64,000 bases of DNA from Gracilibacillus caseinilyticus (GTDB lineage: Bacteria > Bacillota > Bacilli > Bacillales > Amphibacillaceae): contig NZ_CP095072.1 in assembly GCF_022919115.1 (NCBI RefSeq), forward strand, positions 1,860,001 through 1,924,000, written 5' to 3'. The notes beneath the pieces are model-generated. The model saw nothing but the letters and a program-made list of their open reading frames with translations. It was not told the origin of the DNA and did not search any database. Shown here piece after piece: positions 7,395 through 16,490 of the stretch. The translations under genes and the position numbers were made by a program. The stretch's first letter is position 1. Every line of letters begins with the position of its first letter.

Positions 7395-9557
7395 ATGAGT
7401 AAAACAGTAGTAATTGCAGAAAAACCTTCAGTAGGTCGCGATATCGCACGTGTACTGAAGTGTAATAAAAAAGGTAACGGTTATTTAGAAGGGTCTTCCT
7501 ATATTGTGACGTGGGCACTTGGCCATTTAGTGACATTAGCGGATCCTGAGGCATATGACAATAAATATAAAACATGGAAGCTCGATGATTTGCCTATGCT
7601 TCCACAAAACTTAAAGCTGGTTGTCATCAAGAAAACCGGTAAGCAATTTCAAACGGTCAAAAGTCAATTGGTCCGGAAAGATGTCAAGGATGTAGTGATT
7701 GCGACAGATGCCGGACGGGAAGGGGAACTGGTGGCACGTTGGATCCTGGATAAAGTTCGTATCAATAAGCCAGTGAAGCGATTGTGGATTTCGTCTGTAA
7801 CGGACCAGGCAATTAAGCAAGGCTTTCAAAATTTAAAGCCTGCCAAACAATACGATAATCTCTACGCTTCAGCCGTCGCTCGATCTGAAGCTGATTGGTA
7901 TGTAGGGCTGAACGCAACAAGAGCATTAACGACCAAATTTAATGCGCAACTATCGAGTGGACGTGTTCAAACACCAACATTAGAGATGATCGCAACAAGG
8001 GAAAAAGAAATTAAACAATTTAAACCGAAGAAGTTTTACCAAATTAAAGCGAAGACGAACGATGGAATTACGTTGATCTGGCAGCATCCAAAAGGAGAAA
8101 AGCGCCTGTTCGATCAGCAAAAGGCGAAACAGCTTGTATCGAAGCTGCAAAAACAGCCGCTCAAAGTAACCAGTATCGACAAAAAGCTAAAAAAAAACTA
8201 TGCGCCAACATTATACGATCTAACCGATTTGCAGCGTGATGCCAACCGTATTTTTGGTTTTTCCGGGAAACAGACGTTATCGATTATGCAGAAATTGTAT
8301 GAACAGCATAAAGTATTGACATACCCGCGTACGGATTCCAAATATATTTCAACCGATATTGTCCCAACTTTAAAAGAGCGAGTGGCAAGCTGTGGTGTTG
8401 GTCCATATGCAAAATCGGCCAATCAAATTAAAAAGCAGCCAATCAAAGCCAATAAATCATTCGTCGATAATGCCAAGGTTTCCGATCACCACGCGATTAT
8501 TCCGACAGAGGAACCTGTTTACTTATCCAAATTGTCGGATCAGGAACAAAAGATTTATGACCTGGTGATCAAACGATTCTTAGCTGTCCTGCTTCCGCCT
8601 TTTCAGTTTGAACAGATTCAATTAACCGCCGATTTAGCAGGAGAAACGTTCACAGCTAGCGGTAAACGAGTGATCGATTTAGGATACAAGAAGGTCTACA
8701 ATGATGAGCAGGAACAAAATGATGAACAAAAAATCGGCAACATTAGCGAAAATCATACATGGCAACAGCCAACAATGACGATGACTGAAGGCGAAACTAA
8801 ACCACCAGAGCGTTTGACAGAAGGTACGTTATTAAGTGCAATGGAAAACCCGGCGAAATTCCTGCAGGATAATGAAAAGCACGCTACCAAAACACTGAAG
8901 GAAACAGGAGGACTCGGTACCGTTGCAACAAGAGCGGATATCATTGAGAAGCTGTTTAATACTTTTTATATGGAGAAAAAAGGCAAGTATCTCTATTTAA
9001 CGTCAAAAGGAAAACAACTGTTAGAGCTTGTGCCAGATGACTTGCGTTCACCGATGTTAACGGCTGAATGGGAGAAGAAGCTCACTCAAATTGCCAATGG
9101 TAAGCTGAAAAAAGAAGCGTTTTTGAAAGAAATCAAAGGCTATACTAAAGAAGTGGTCCATCAGGTGAAAACGAGTGATGCGAAGTATAAGCACGATAAT
9201 ATGACGGGTACGAAATGTCCGAAATGTGGCAAATTAATGCTCGAAGTAAACGGCAAAAAGGGGCGCATGCTTGTCTGTCAGGATCGTGATTGCGGGGAAC
9301 GTAAGCCAATCGCGAAGAAAACAAACGCCCGCTGCCCAAATTGTCACAAGCGTATGGAAATGCGAGGACAAGGAGATGCCCAGACCTTCTCCTGTGTATG
9401 TGGTTATCGCGAGAAATTATCCACCTTCCAGAAACGGAAAGAAAATCAAGGGAAGAATAAAGCAACGAAACGAGACGTTAACAAGTATTTGAAAAAGCAA
9501 GATGACGATTTCACTAACACCGCTTTAGCAGATGCACTGAAAAAACTGAAGAAATAA
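7395..9557 (+). CDS. topB: DNA topoisomerase III
   Basis: 720 residues from ATG 7395, preceded by AAAGGA; an upstream in-frame ATG at 7368 lacks a ribosome site. The Toprim domain opens with IAEKPS and contains TDAGREGE (104-111) for Mg2+ binding. The type IA core carries the active-site Tyr in LTYPRTDSKYIS (about residue 308). The C-terminus has two Cys4-type zinc elements (CPKCGKL..CQDRDCG and CPNCHKR..CVC) and a lysine-rich tail. The enzyme relaxes negative supercoils and decatenates replication or recombination intermediates, often with RecQ, whose gene also lies in this window. A terminator follows directly. Confidence 0.96.
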   Translation: MSKTVVIAEKPSVGRDIARVLKCNKKGNGYLEGSSYIVTWALGHLVTLADPEAYDNKYKTWKLDDLPMLPQNLKLVVIKKTGKQFQTVKSQLVRKDVKDVVIATDAGREGELVARWILDKVRINKPVKRLWISSVTDQAIKQGFQNLKPAKQYDNLYASAVARSEADWYVGLNATRALTTKFNAQLSSGRVQTPTLEMIATREKEIKQFKPKKFYQIKAKTNDGITLIWQHPKGEKRLFDQQKAKQLVSKLQKQPLKVTSIDKKLKKNYAPTLYDLTDLQRDANRIFGFSGKQTLSIMQKLYEQHKVLTYPRTDSKYISTDIVPTLKERVASCGVGPYAKSANQIKKQPIKANKSFVDNAKVSDHHAIIPTEEPVYLSKLSDQEQKIYDLVIKRFLAVLLPPFQFEQIQLTADLAGETFTASGKRVIDLGYKKVYNDEQEQNDEQKIGNISENHTWQQPTMTMTEGETKPPERLTEGTLLSAMENPAKFLQDNEKHATKTLKETGGLGTVATRADIIEKLFNTFYMEKKGKYLYLTSKGKQLLELVPDDLRSPMLTAEWEKKLTQIANGKLKKEAFLKEIKGYTKEVVHQVKTSDAKYKHDNMTGTKCPKCGKLMLEVNGKKGRMLVCQDRDCGERKPIAKKTNARCPNCHKRMEMRGQGDAQTFSCVCGYREKLSTFQKRKENQGKNKATKRDVNKYLKKQDDDFTNTALADALKKLKK

Positions 9558-9563
9558 GTGTAG

Positions 9564-9603
9564 AACGATGCAAGGAGCGAGAGGGCCTTGTATCGTTTTT
9601 GTT
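9564..9603 (+). terminator. Rho-independent terminator of topB
   Basis: AACGATGCAAGG (9564-9575) pairs with CCTTGTATCGTT (9586-9597), followed by a T run. Confidence 0.85.
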
Positions 9604-9693
9604 TGTTTAGAATATCCTGCGCTATGCCAAAAGCGAAGCAATAATAAGCTATCGAAGTGAGCATCAGTATCTTATGTTTCGGGTAAAAAATGA

Positions 9694-9912
9694 CATCAAA
9701 CTAATAGTAAAATCGCTATTGAAAAAGTTTTTATGCGATTTTATACGGAGGTTACCAGCAGAACCAATACCGAATCAAGCGGTCTGGGCCTGTATTTATC
9801 CAAGCAGATTATCGAAAAAATGAACGGAACGATGGAAGCGAAACTGCAGGATGAATGGTTTGTTCTAGAAATTTATATTCCGCTTGATAAAGTTAGATTT
9901 AGAAAAACTTAA
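9694..9912 (+). pseudogene. Histidine kinase C-terminal remnant
   Basis: This frame, open from 9694 to TAA 9910, encodes the F-box (KVFMRFYTEV) and G2 box (SSGLGLYLSKQIIEKMNGTM) of a HATPase_c domain, then the usual final beta strand FVLEIYIPL. The H box, N box and G1 box are absent upstream, where stops occur at once. It is therefore the last 70 or so codons of a sensor kinase, left after deletion. No response-regulator partner is nearby. Confidence 0.75.
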
Positions 9913-9976
9913 TATTTAAAAAAACTAAAAATTTTTCTATTTGGAAAGACTTGATAAAAAGATTTTTAGTCATAAT

Positions 9977-10034
9977 AAAAGCCGAAGATAACACGAAATT
10001 ATCAAACTGGATTCGTGCTATCTTCGGCTTTTCT
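9977..10034 (+). terminator. Large hairpin terminator downstream of kinase remnant
   Basis: AAAAGCCGAAGATA (9977-9990) is perfectly complementary to TATCTTCGGCTTTT (10019-10032), with CACGAA/TTCGTG extending the stem. It probably served the decayed kinase gene and can act on either strand. Confidence 0.75.
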
Positions 10035-10090
10035 CTTAATGATGTAAACATAAACTGCTGTGAAGAGATTCTTCGCTTTTTAGCATCTTT

Positions 10091-10260
10091 GGTCGAAAGA
10101 ATGCTCCAATCGGACAAAAGTACATCATTTAAGTCACATAAAGGTCGAAAGAGCGCTTCAATCGGACAAGAGCCCATCATTTCAGTCACATAATGGACGA
10201 AGGAGCGCTCCAATCGGACAATATCACTTCAATTCAAGCGCATATTGGTCGATAGAGGCT
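10091..10260 (+). repeat. 52-bp tandem array, about 3.3 units
   Basis: Units begin GGTCGAAAG or GGACGAAGG at exactly 10091, 10143, 10195 and 10247. Each carries a CAATCGGACAA block and a CATTTCAGTCACAT-like end. The period of 52 is not a multiple of three, so it is not a coding repeat. It lies in the gap between the kinase remnant and the convergent antiporter gene. The TCGAAAG and GACAA motifs recur at similar spacing in the arrays at 18475 and 31561. Confidence 0.8.
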
Positions 10261-10346
10261 TCTTTCGTACGAACTCACTATCTTCATGAACTCATCACAA
10301 TCAGAAACGCTCATCAAACTGTCATTACGCTGTAAATAACGTCTTC

Positions 10347-11813
10347 CTAACTCTTCAACAACTGGTTCATCGTCTGCTTACTCTTCTTCGAAGCCAGAAT
10401 ATACAAGATATCCCCCGTCCTGATCACCGTATCCCCACTTGGCGTGACAAGCTCATTTTTCCGGATGATTGCATTAATCAGGACATCCTCAGGAAATTCG
10501 ATGTTTTTTATGATCGACTGGTTAATCGGTGATTCCTCATTGACTTCATATTCCATGATTTCCGCATTGGCTTTGCCGATCGAAACCAATTCCAAAGAAT
10601 GACGGGGTTCCACTTTTGTTGGTCCTGTCAGTTTTAATATCTTCGCAAAGTAAGCAATGGTGGACCCTTGTAACAAGGTAGACGTTAAGACAACGAAGAA
10701 TACAACGTTAAAGATCATCGGACTGTTTTCAATTCCGGCAATGAGCGGATAGGTGGCCAGGACGATTGGAACGGCGCCCCGCAGTCCTGCCCAGGCCAGG
10801 AATAATTTATCCCGCCACTTGAATCCCATTCGGGTCGTCGAAAGGAAAACGGCAATCGGGCGCGCGATAATAATTAAGGTTACTGCTAACAGAACAGCTT
10901 TCCAAATCACATCAAAGGTTAATAATTGCGAAGGGAAAACGAGTAACCCTAAAATAATAAACATCAAAATTTGCATGATCCAGGCAAAGCCTTCGTGGAA
11001 TTTGATAATCGAATGACGATAGGTAAGGTCAGCATTCCCGATGAACATGGCTGCTAAATAAACCGCTAATAAGCCACTTGCCCCGATGAAGTTAGTAATG
11101 CTGTATGCAAGAAGCGCGAAAGCGACGGCAAATACAGGATACAGACCACTCGATTCCAGGTTGACGCGATTAATAGCGAAGATTCCTAGTTTACCAGCGA
11201 GAAAACCAATTAATAATCCCATTCCCATTTGCCAAAAGAAAGATCCGAAGATTAGCAGATAGGACGGGCTGTCGTTCGTTAGTAATTCAATGAACGAGAT
11301 TGTTAAAAATACAGCCATCGGATCGTTTGTCCCAGATTCTACTTCCAATGTGGCACCTAATCTTTCTTTTACATTCTGTCCTTTTAACACAGAAAAAACA
11401 GCTGCCGCATCGGTCGAACCGACAATCGAACCAAATAAGAAGGCCTCCAGCCAGCTAATGTCTAAAATGAGTTTCGCAGCTACAGTGACAATCGATGTTG
11501 TGATTAAGACGCCTAGTGTAGCTAGAGACAAGGCCGGTTTAGCAACAGATCTCACCGTCTGGAAGCTCGTTTGCAAACCACCTTCAAAAAGAATAATGAC
11601 TAATGCGATAATACCAATTACCTGTGCCAGTTTGGCATTATCAAAATATATCAGACCTAACCCTTCACTGCCGCTGATCATCCCGACAATGATAAACAGA
11701 ATCAGGGAAGGGACACCCAGTTTGGAAGAAATTTTTGTCGTTAATACACCGGTAATTAACAGGATGGAGGCGATAAACATGAAGTCTTCTAACGATAGTA
11801 ATGCATGGTCCAT
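10347..11813 (-). CDS. K+/H+ antiporter, CPA1 family NhaP2/CvrA-like
   Basis: 488 residues. About 12 membrane segments occupy residues 5-390, with the conserved FLFGSIVGSTDAAAVFSVL and ESGTNDPMAVF motifs that carry the transport-site Asp residues. The C-terminal about 80 residues form an RCK_C (TrkA-C) ligand-binding domain ending in DTVIRTGDILYILA. This layout is typical of NhaP2 potassium/proton antiporters rather than Na+-specific NhaP. It would serve pH and cation homeostasis, fitting a salt-tolerant host. AAGGAGG lies before ATG 11813. The integrase gene lies just upstream on the same strand (16-base gap), probably by chance. Confidence 0.9.
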   Translation of the reverse strand: MDHALLSLEDFMFIASILLITGVLTTKISSKLGVPSLILFIIVGMISGSEGLGLIYFDNAKLAQVIGIIALVIILFEGGLQTSFQTVRSVAKPALSLATLGVLITTSIVTVAAKLILDISWLEAFLFGSIVGSTDAAAVFSVLKGQNVKERLGATLEVESGTNDPMAVFLTISFIELLTNDSPSYLLIFGSFFWQMGMGLLIGFLAGKLGIFAINRVNLESSGLYPVFAVAFALLAYSITNFIGASGLLAVYLAAMFIGNADLTYRHSIIKFHEGFAWIMQILMFIILGLLVFPSQLLTFDVIWKAVLLAVTLIIIARPIAVFLSTTRMGFKWRDKLFLAWAGLRGAVPIVLATYPLIAGIENSPMIFNVVFFVVLTSTLLQGSTIAYFAKILKLTGPTKVEPRHSLELVSIGKANAEIMEYEVNEESPINQSIIKNIEFPEDVLINAIIRKNELVTPSGDTVIRTGDILYILASKKSKQTMNQLLKS

Positions 11814-11829
11814 TGTAACTCCTCCTTTT

Positions 11830-12381
11830 TTATAGATTCACATCAATCTGAATAATGGAATCATTGTTATCGTGAATGTCTAAATAATGTAATGTTTCAT
11901 TGGTGGACGAGTGGTGGAACATTTTCTGCAGTAAGGATATCGCTACTCCTTTTTTGTAGGCATGATAGCCAAAGGTTTTTCGTAACGTGTGAGCACCGAT
12001 GTTTTCTTGTACACCAATTACTTCAGCGGCTTTTTTTATGATTCGGTATGCTTGTTGACGGGTGATAGGGGCAATCCCTTTATTTGATTGGAATAAATAA
12101 TGTTCAGGCTGATAATTTTTCGTGTGTACATACTCCAAAATGGCGTTCTTTGCATTTTGATTGAGGAAAAAAGGTGTGTCACTGTCGTTGGGGTAGAGAT
12201 AGGACGTTACATGCTGTCCATCCCATACATCGCTCACTTTGAGGGTGAGTAAATCGGATAGTCGGAGACCAGTGTTAATACCGAGAACAAAAAACAGGTA
12301 ATCTCGCTTTGAATGACGAAGTAAATGTTGTTTGATTTCATTGATGGCTTCTATATCTTTGATTGGATGGACAAATTCCAT
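11830..12381 (-). CDS. Short tyrosine recombinase / integrase
   Basis: 183 residues covering only the catalytic domain of tyrosine recombinases. Catalytic residues: R40 (NTGLRLSDL), H131 and R134 (AHTLRKTFG), H156/H157 (FHHSS) and nucleophile Y166 (HYLDI). The N-terminal SAM-like DNA-binding domain is missing, as in compact integrases of Bacilli. ATG 12381 has TTAGGAGG upstream. A 13-bp perfect inverted repeat at 12394-12436 overlaps its promoter and ribosome site, suggesting autoregulation or a recombination site. No other phage or element gene lies next to it, so its substrate is unknown. Confidence 0.88.
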   Translation of the reverse strand: MEFVHPIKDIEAINEIKQHLLRHSKRDYLFFVLGINTGLRLSDLLTLKVSDVWDGQHVTSYLYPNDSDTPFFLNQNAKNAILEYVHTKNYQPEHYLFQSNKGIAPITRQQAYRIIKKAAEVIGVQENIGAHTLRKTFGYHAYKKGVAISLLQKMFHHSSTNETLHYLDIHDNNDSIIQIDVNL

Positions 12382-12393
12382 AATGACGCCTCC

Positions 12394-12436
12394 TAATGTT
12401 ACATATTATTAATTATACAAATGATATGTAACATTA
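12394..12436. promoter_or_regulatory. 13-bp perfect inverted repeat upstream of integrase
   Basis: TAATGTTACATAT (12394-12406) and ATATGTAACATTA (12424-12436) are exact inverted copies separated by 17 bases. The left arm reaches into the integrase leader 12 bases from its start codon. Candidate operator or recombinase binding site. Confidence 0.6.
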
Positions 12437-12510
12437 TCAACTAATTGAACTGCTACTCCTCGAAGTGGAAAAGAATATAATCCATCAAAAATCGAATTGG
12501 ATCAATAGAA

Positions 12511-12524
12511 TGAGAGCGGTTTCT
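12511..12524 (+). promoter_or_regulatory. Candidate cre (CcpA) site of the beta-galactosidase gene
   Basis: TGAGAGCGGTTTCT fits the catabolite-responsive element TGWNANCGNTNWCA except for the last base. It directly precedes TATAAT-like hexamers at 12529 and 12540, a position where CcpA would repress. Confidence 0.6.
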
Positions 12525-12567
12525 TTTATATAATGACGGTATAATGCAAGAAGTATAGGAGGAACTT

Positions 12568-14835
12568 ATGCGCACCTATCCATTGGATATCACGACCGAA
12601 GCGAAAGAAATTTATCCTGCACTAACCAATTTTCATCAACAAAATAAGAACGGTGATACGATCAGTTTCACTAATTACTACATGGAATGGAATCATCAAC
12701 CGTTTTTCGGTATTAGCGGAGAGTTTCATTTTAGCCGTTACCACGAGCATTTCTGGGAAGATGAATTAATAAAAATGAAAATGAATGGCATCAACATCAT
12801 ATCCACCTATATTTTTTGGAATCATCATGAAGAAACGGAAGGAACCTTCGAATGGGATGGCGATAAGAATGTCAGAAAATTTATCGAGTTGTGTGCCAAG
12901 CATCAACTGCTCGTTAATATCCGGATCGGACCCTTTAATCATGGAGAAGCGAGGAATGGAGGGATCCCGGATTGGCTCTTTGGCCGTCCTTTTACCTTAC
13001 GCTCAAATGATAAGGAATACCTTTATTATGTGAAAAGACTCTATCAGCAAATTGGAAAACAAGTGGCCGGGCTCCTTTTTAAAGAAGGTGGTCCGATCAT
13101 CAGTACGCAGCTGGAAAATGAATTTCAGCATGCTGGTGCGCCGTGGGAATTGACGACGGGGACGAGTAATGAGTGGTTACAGGCCGGGATGGATGGAGAA
13201 GCACATATCAAAAAGTTAAAAGCATTGGCAATCGAAACCGGAATCGATACACCTATATATAGCGCAACTGGCTGGGGTGGTGCGATTGCTCCGATGGATA
13301 CTGTTCTGCCGTTGTGGGGGGGTTATGCCTACTGGCCGTGGATTTTTTATGGAGATGTAGAAAAGCATCCGGCAACACCAAGCTTTATCTTTCGGGATTA
13401 TCATAACAATCAGGTTCCCGAGACGTTTGATTTTGAGCCTGCTTATCAGCCGGAAAGTGTCCCATATGCCTGTGCCGAAATGGGTGGGGGCATGACGGTG
13501 TTTTACTATTACCGTTTTCAGCTTCCATATCAAAGTGTGGACGCATTAAGTGCGATAAAAGTAGCGGGTGGATGTAATTTTGTCGGTTATTATGTTTTTC
13601 ATGGTGGTTCCAATCCGAAGGGGAAGCATACACCATTTCTGAACGAAACGGTCACGCCGAAGATTAGCTATGACTATCAAGCGCCAATCGGAGAATTCGG
13701 CCAAGTCAGAGGTTCTTATCACCGTTTGAAAAGACAGCATCTTTTTTATCAGCAATATGGCGAGAGCTTTGCCAGAACGAGAACGATTTTGCCGCAAGAG
13801 GAAATCCAGCCGGAAGATATTGATACGGTGCGCTATGCAGTTCGTACAGATGGGAAGTCAGGCTATGTCTATATCAATAATTTTCAGGATCATTTAGAGA
13901 CGAAGGATCAGAAGGATTTTACGATTGAGTTGCAGCTAGATGATGAGCTTGTCCGATTTCCTTCTTTGACATTGGCGAGAGACGAAAATTGTATCCTTCC
14001 GTTTCACTTTGATTTGGATGGTGTCAATCTTCGCTATGCGACCAATCAACTGATCACCGAAACGAGCTATCAAGGGGAAACGTATTATTTTTTCTTTACG
14101 CCAAAAGGGATGAGAAGTGAATATGTGTTGGATGTTGGCGGGATTCTGGATATACGTACAGAAGTTGGAACGATTGAACAAAATGGTAAAGATATCGTTG
14201 TTAGCCTGCCACAGCAGTTGACGCAGTTGGACCTGACGACAAAAGAGGGAAATATCTTCCATATATGTACGCTTACACATGAGCAAAGTATGCAGTTTTG
14301 GAAGGTGGATGACCGCATTCTTTTGACAAAAGCAAATGTGCTAGCCGATGAATCCGGCCTAAGATTAGAAAGCGAGGGAGCCGATAGCATCGACCTGGCA
14401 ACTTTTCCACCGTTAGCAGAAAAACAAACAATATTTACGGAGTACAAGATACCATTTATGAATGAAGAGATGGGCTTTGATGTCGATTACAGATCCGATG
14501 ACAAAGCGGTAATCACCTTTGCGCCAACGGCATTTGCCAATGTGAAAGAATTATTGTTGAAAATAGATTATGAAGGAGACATTGGCTATGCGTTTATAGA
14601 TGGTGAATTGATTCACGATCATTTTGCCAATCAGGACACATGGGAAATAGGGTTAAAACGATTTGAAAAGAAATTGTTGGAAAAAGGGATGTATCTTTAT
14701 ATTACTCCAATTAAGGAAGGTGTAGCAGTTAAAAGCGATTCTTCTATGGCGGCACGGAAAGAAGTAGCGGAAAAAGTGACAGCTGCTATTGCCTCGATTA
14801 AGGTCGTACCGATTTATGAGGTAGACATCAAATAA
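12568..14835 (+). CDS. Glycoside hydrolase family 35 beta-galactosidase
   Basis: 755 residues, no signal peptide, so cytoplasmic. The first about 380 residues are a TIM barrel with FFGISGEFHFSRYHEHFW, NIRIGPFNHGEARNGGIPDWL in place of the usual GPYVCAEW segment, acid/base E175 in QLENEF and likely nucleophile E294 in CAEMGGG. The C-terminal half is beta-rich, as in GH35 enzymes. It should remove terminal beta-galactose from imported plant oligosaccharides, perhaps pectic galactan. AGGAGG precedes ATG 12568. The nearby cre site indicates glucose repression. No transporter or regulator is adjacent. The family call is firm; the substrate is inferred. Confidence 0.87.
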   Translation: MRTYPLDITTEAKEIYPALTNFHQQNKNGDTISFTNYYMEWNHQPFFGISGEFHFSRYHEHFWEDELIKMKMNGINIISTYIFWNHHEETEGTFEWDGDKNVRKFIELCAKHQLLVNIRIGPFNHGEARNGGIPDWLFGRPFTLRSNDKEYLYYVKRLYQQIGKQVAGLLFKEGGPIISTQLENEFQHAGAPWELTTGTSNEWLQAGMDGEAHIKKLKALAIETGIDTPIYSATGWGGAIAPMDTVLPLWGGYAYWPWIFYGDVEKHPATPSFIFRDYHNNQVPETFDFEPAYQPESVPYACAEMGGGMTVFYYYRFQLPYQSVDALSAIKVAGGCNFVGYYVFHGGSNPKGKHTPFLNETVTPKISYDYQAPIGEFGQVRGSYHRLKRQHLFYQQYGESFARTRTILPQEEIQPEDIDTVRYAVRTDGKSGYVYINNFQDHLETKDQKDFTIELQLDDELVRFPSLTLARDENCILPFHFDLDGVNLRYATNQLITETSYQGETYYFFFTPKGMRSEYVLDVGGILDIRTEVGTIEQNGKDIVVSLPQQLTQLDLTTKEGNIFHICTLTHEQSMQFWKVDDRILLTKANVLADESGLRLESEGADSIDLATFPPLAEKQTIFTEYKIPFMNEEMGFDVDYRSDDKAVITFAPTAFANVKELLLKIDYEGDIGYAFIDGELIHDHFANQDTWEIGLKRFEKKLLEKGMYLYITPIKEGVAVKSDSSMAARKEVAEKVTAAIASIKVVPIYEVDIK

Positions 14836-14915
14836 GTTCGCGTCTTTTGCCTCCTAAGTTTATGTACTAATTAGCCAATGCAAGACCATAAACTAGGTAC
14901 AGGGAGGGGAAAAGT

Positions 14916-16184
14916 ATGACCATCCATGTTGTGCAAAGCGGGGAATCGTTGTGGCAAATAGCCAATCAGTATCAGCTTACGATAGCTACTATTATGGAAG
15001 TGAATGGGTTGCCTTCTGCCAATGAGATTATCCCTGGTCTGGCACTTTATATTCCGAATGTACCTTTTATTCAAAATAGAGCATATATGGTAAAAGCCGG
15101 TGATACGACCTGGCTGCTTGCGAATCGATTTAATACGACGATCGGAGCAATCGTAAAGGAAAATCCTGGTTTGGATCCTGCTGTAATATATGCAGGACAA
15201 ATACTGATGATTCCAACAGCAATAAGACCTCAAATAGAAACATTAGGTTTTGTGATTCCATATTCACAGGAATCTGTGTTAACGGTTATCCGGTCGTTAG
15301 CGAATTTGCTCACGTATGTGGCGGTGGTGTCTTATTCATTTACTGCAGAAGGCTATGCCTATGTATTGTTAGATGATAAAGAAGTGGTTCGGGAGAGCAA
15401 CCAGCTAGGTGTCACTCCGCTATTAATGATCCGTAATTTTACATCAGAGGACTTTGATGCGGAGTTAGCGGGTAATGTGTTTGCTAATCCGGTTTACCGT
15501 CGGAATTTAATCGATAGTTTAATGCGTTTCGTTAATGAAAAAGGATATGGCGGTGTTTCGCTCGATATCGAATTTATTCCACCTGCAAGAAGGGAAGACT
15601 TTAATACCTTTTTGCAAGAATTGAAAGCTGCTCTCGGTTCCCTGATTTTACACGTGAATGTCCATGCGAAGTCAGAAGATTTGCCAACCAATCGCATTGT
15701 CGGTGCTTATGACTATCAGCAGATTGGAGCGATCGCAGACATCGTAGCCGTCATGACGATTGATTATGGCTATCCAGGTGGTCCACCTGACCCAGTAGCA
15801 CCATTGTGGTGGATGAATGAGGTTGTTCAGTATGCGACGAGTCTGATCAATTCCCGTAAGCTGCAAATTGCTTTTCCTTTGTATGGTTACGATTGGCGGG
15901 TGAGCGATAACAATACTGCGGGCTTATCGGTTAATGGAGCCCAAAATCAGGCGATCGCAGCGAATACAGTGATTGCATATAATCAGCCGGCTGCTACGCC
16001 ATGGTATCGTTATTGGGATGAGACAGAAGAGCATATCGTTTGGTTTGAGGATATCAGGAGTTATCAAGCGAAGTATAACGTAGTTGATTTATATCAGTTA
16101 TTAGGTGTCACATACTGGCAGTTAAATTTACCGGCACCTCAAAATTGGGCTTATTTGAATCATTATACTGTGACAAAGATTTGA
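14916..16184 (+). CDS. LysM-GH18 spore peptidoglycan hydrolase, SleL/YaaH-like
   Basis: 422 residues. Two LysM modules occupy about 1-47 (IHVVQSGESLWQIA) and 50-97 (YMVKAGDTTWLLA) and bind N-acetylglucosamine-containing glycan. A GH18-type barrel follows, with the catalytic strand reading GGVSLDIEFIPP around residue 215; the final Glu is the acid. SleL-type proteins are N-acetylglucosaminidases that degrade spore cortex during germination, and YaaH is coat-associated. No signal peptide is present, as expected for a protein packed from the mother cell. GGGAGGGG precedes the ATG. A sporulation-sigma promoter was not resolved. Confidence 0.88.
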   Translation: MTIHVVQSGESLWQIANQYQLTIATIMEVNGLPSANEIIPGLALYIPNVPFIQNRAYMVKAGDTTWLLANRFNTTIGAIVKENPGLDPAVIYAGQILMIPTAIRPQIETLGFVIPYSQESVLTVIRSLANLLTYVAVVSYSFTAEGYAYVLLDDKEVVRESNQLGVTPLLMIRNFTSEDFDAELAGNVFANPVYRRNLIDSLMRFVNEKGYGGVSLDIEFIPPARREDFNTFLQELKAALGSLILHVNVHAKSEDLPTNRIVGAYDYQQIGAIADIVAVMTIDYGYPGGPPDPVAPLWWMNEVVQYATSLINSRKLQIAFPLYGYDWRVSDNNTAGLSVNGAQNQAIAANTVIAYNQPAATPWYRYWDETEEHIVWFEDIRSYQAKYNVVDLYQLLGVTYWQLNLPAPQNWAYLNHYTVTKI

Positions 16185-16194
16185 ATTTTTAAAT

Positions 16195-16225
16195 CACCCC
16201 CTTACATCATCGAAGGGGTTCTTTT
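16195..16225 (+). terminator. Terminator after LysM-GH18 gene
   Basis: ACCCCCTT and AAGGGGT pair with one bulge across a 9-nt loop, followed by TCTTTT. Confidence 0.6.
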
Positions 16226-16279
16226 AGTGGGAATTTATGTTAAAATTATCTCGTGTACGAATGAAAAAGGCGGGATTTT

Positions 16280-16490
16280 TTGAGAAAGATAGTAATTGTT
16301 TGTGTGAGTTTGATTGCCTTGTTTTTCACCGGAAGCTTTTCTAATATGTTTATTTCAGCCCCTTTAGGTGTTGGTACGGTAGGAAAAGGTTTTCCCGGAA
16401 GGCAAAGAGATTGTATTAGTGGAAGTAGGAAATAAAAGTAAGTTTGGAAATATTCGTATCGAAGAGGTGCCGGTAAATAATGATGGATAA
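16280..16490 (+). pseudogene. Small secreted protein gene, frameshifted
   Basis: A TTG-initiated frame gives a signal-like hydrophobic N-terminus (RKIVIVCVSLIALFF). It is open to a stop at 16432-16434, but the sensible continuation lies in another frame: EGKEIVLVEVGNKSKFGNI, ending TAA 16488. The shift lies near 16385-16400 in the GGAAAAGG/TTTTCCC stretch. The product would be about 70 residues. Its end overlaps the start of the next gene by 11 bases, which suggests former translational coupling. I do not recognise a named family. Confidence 0.55.

Noticed and set aside
9899..10213. Overlapping frames on both strands after the kinase remnant
   Set aside because: They span the large terminator hairpin and the tandem array; composition follows the repeat.
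10091..10260. CRISPR array
   Set aside because: Units are contiguous 52-mers that diverge over their whole length, without constant repeats separated by unique spacers, and no cas gene is near.
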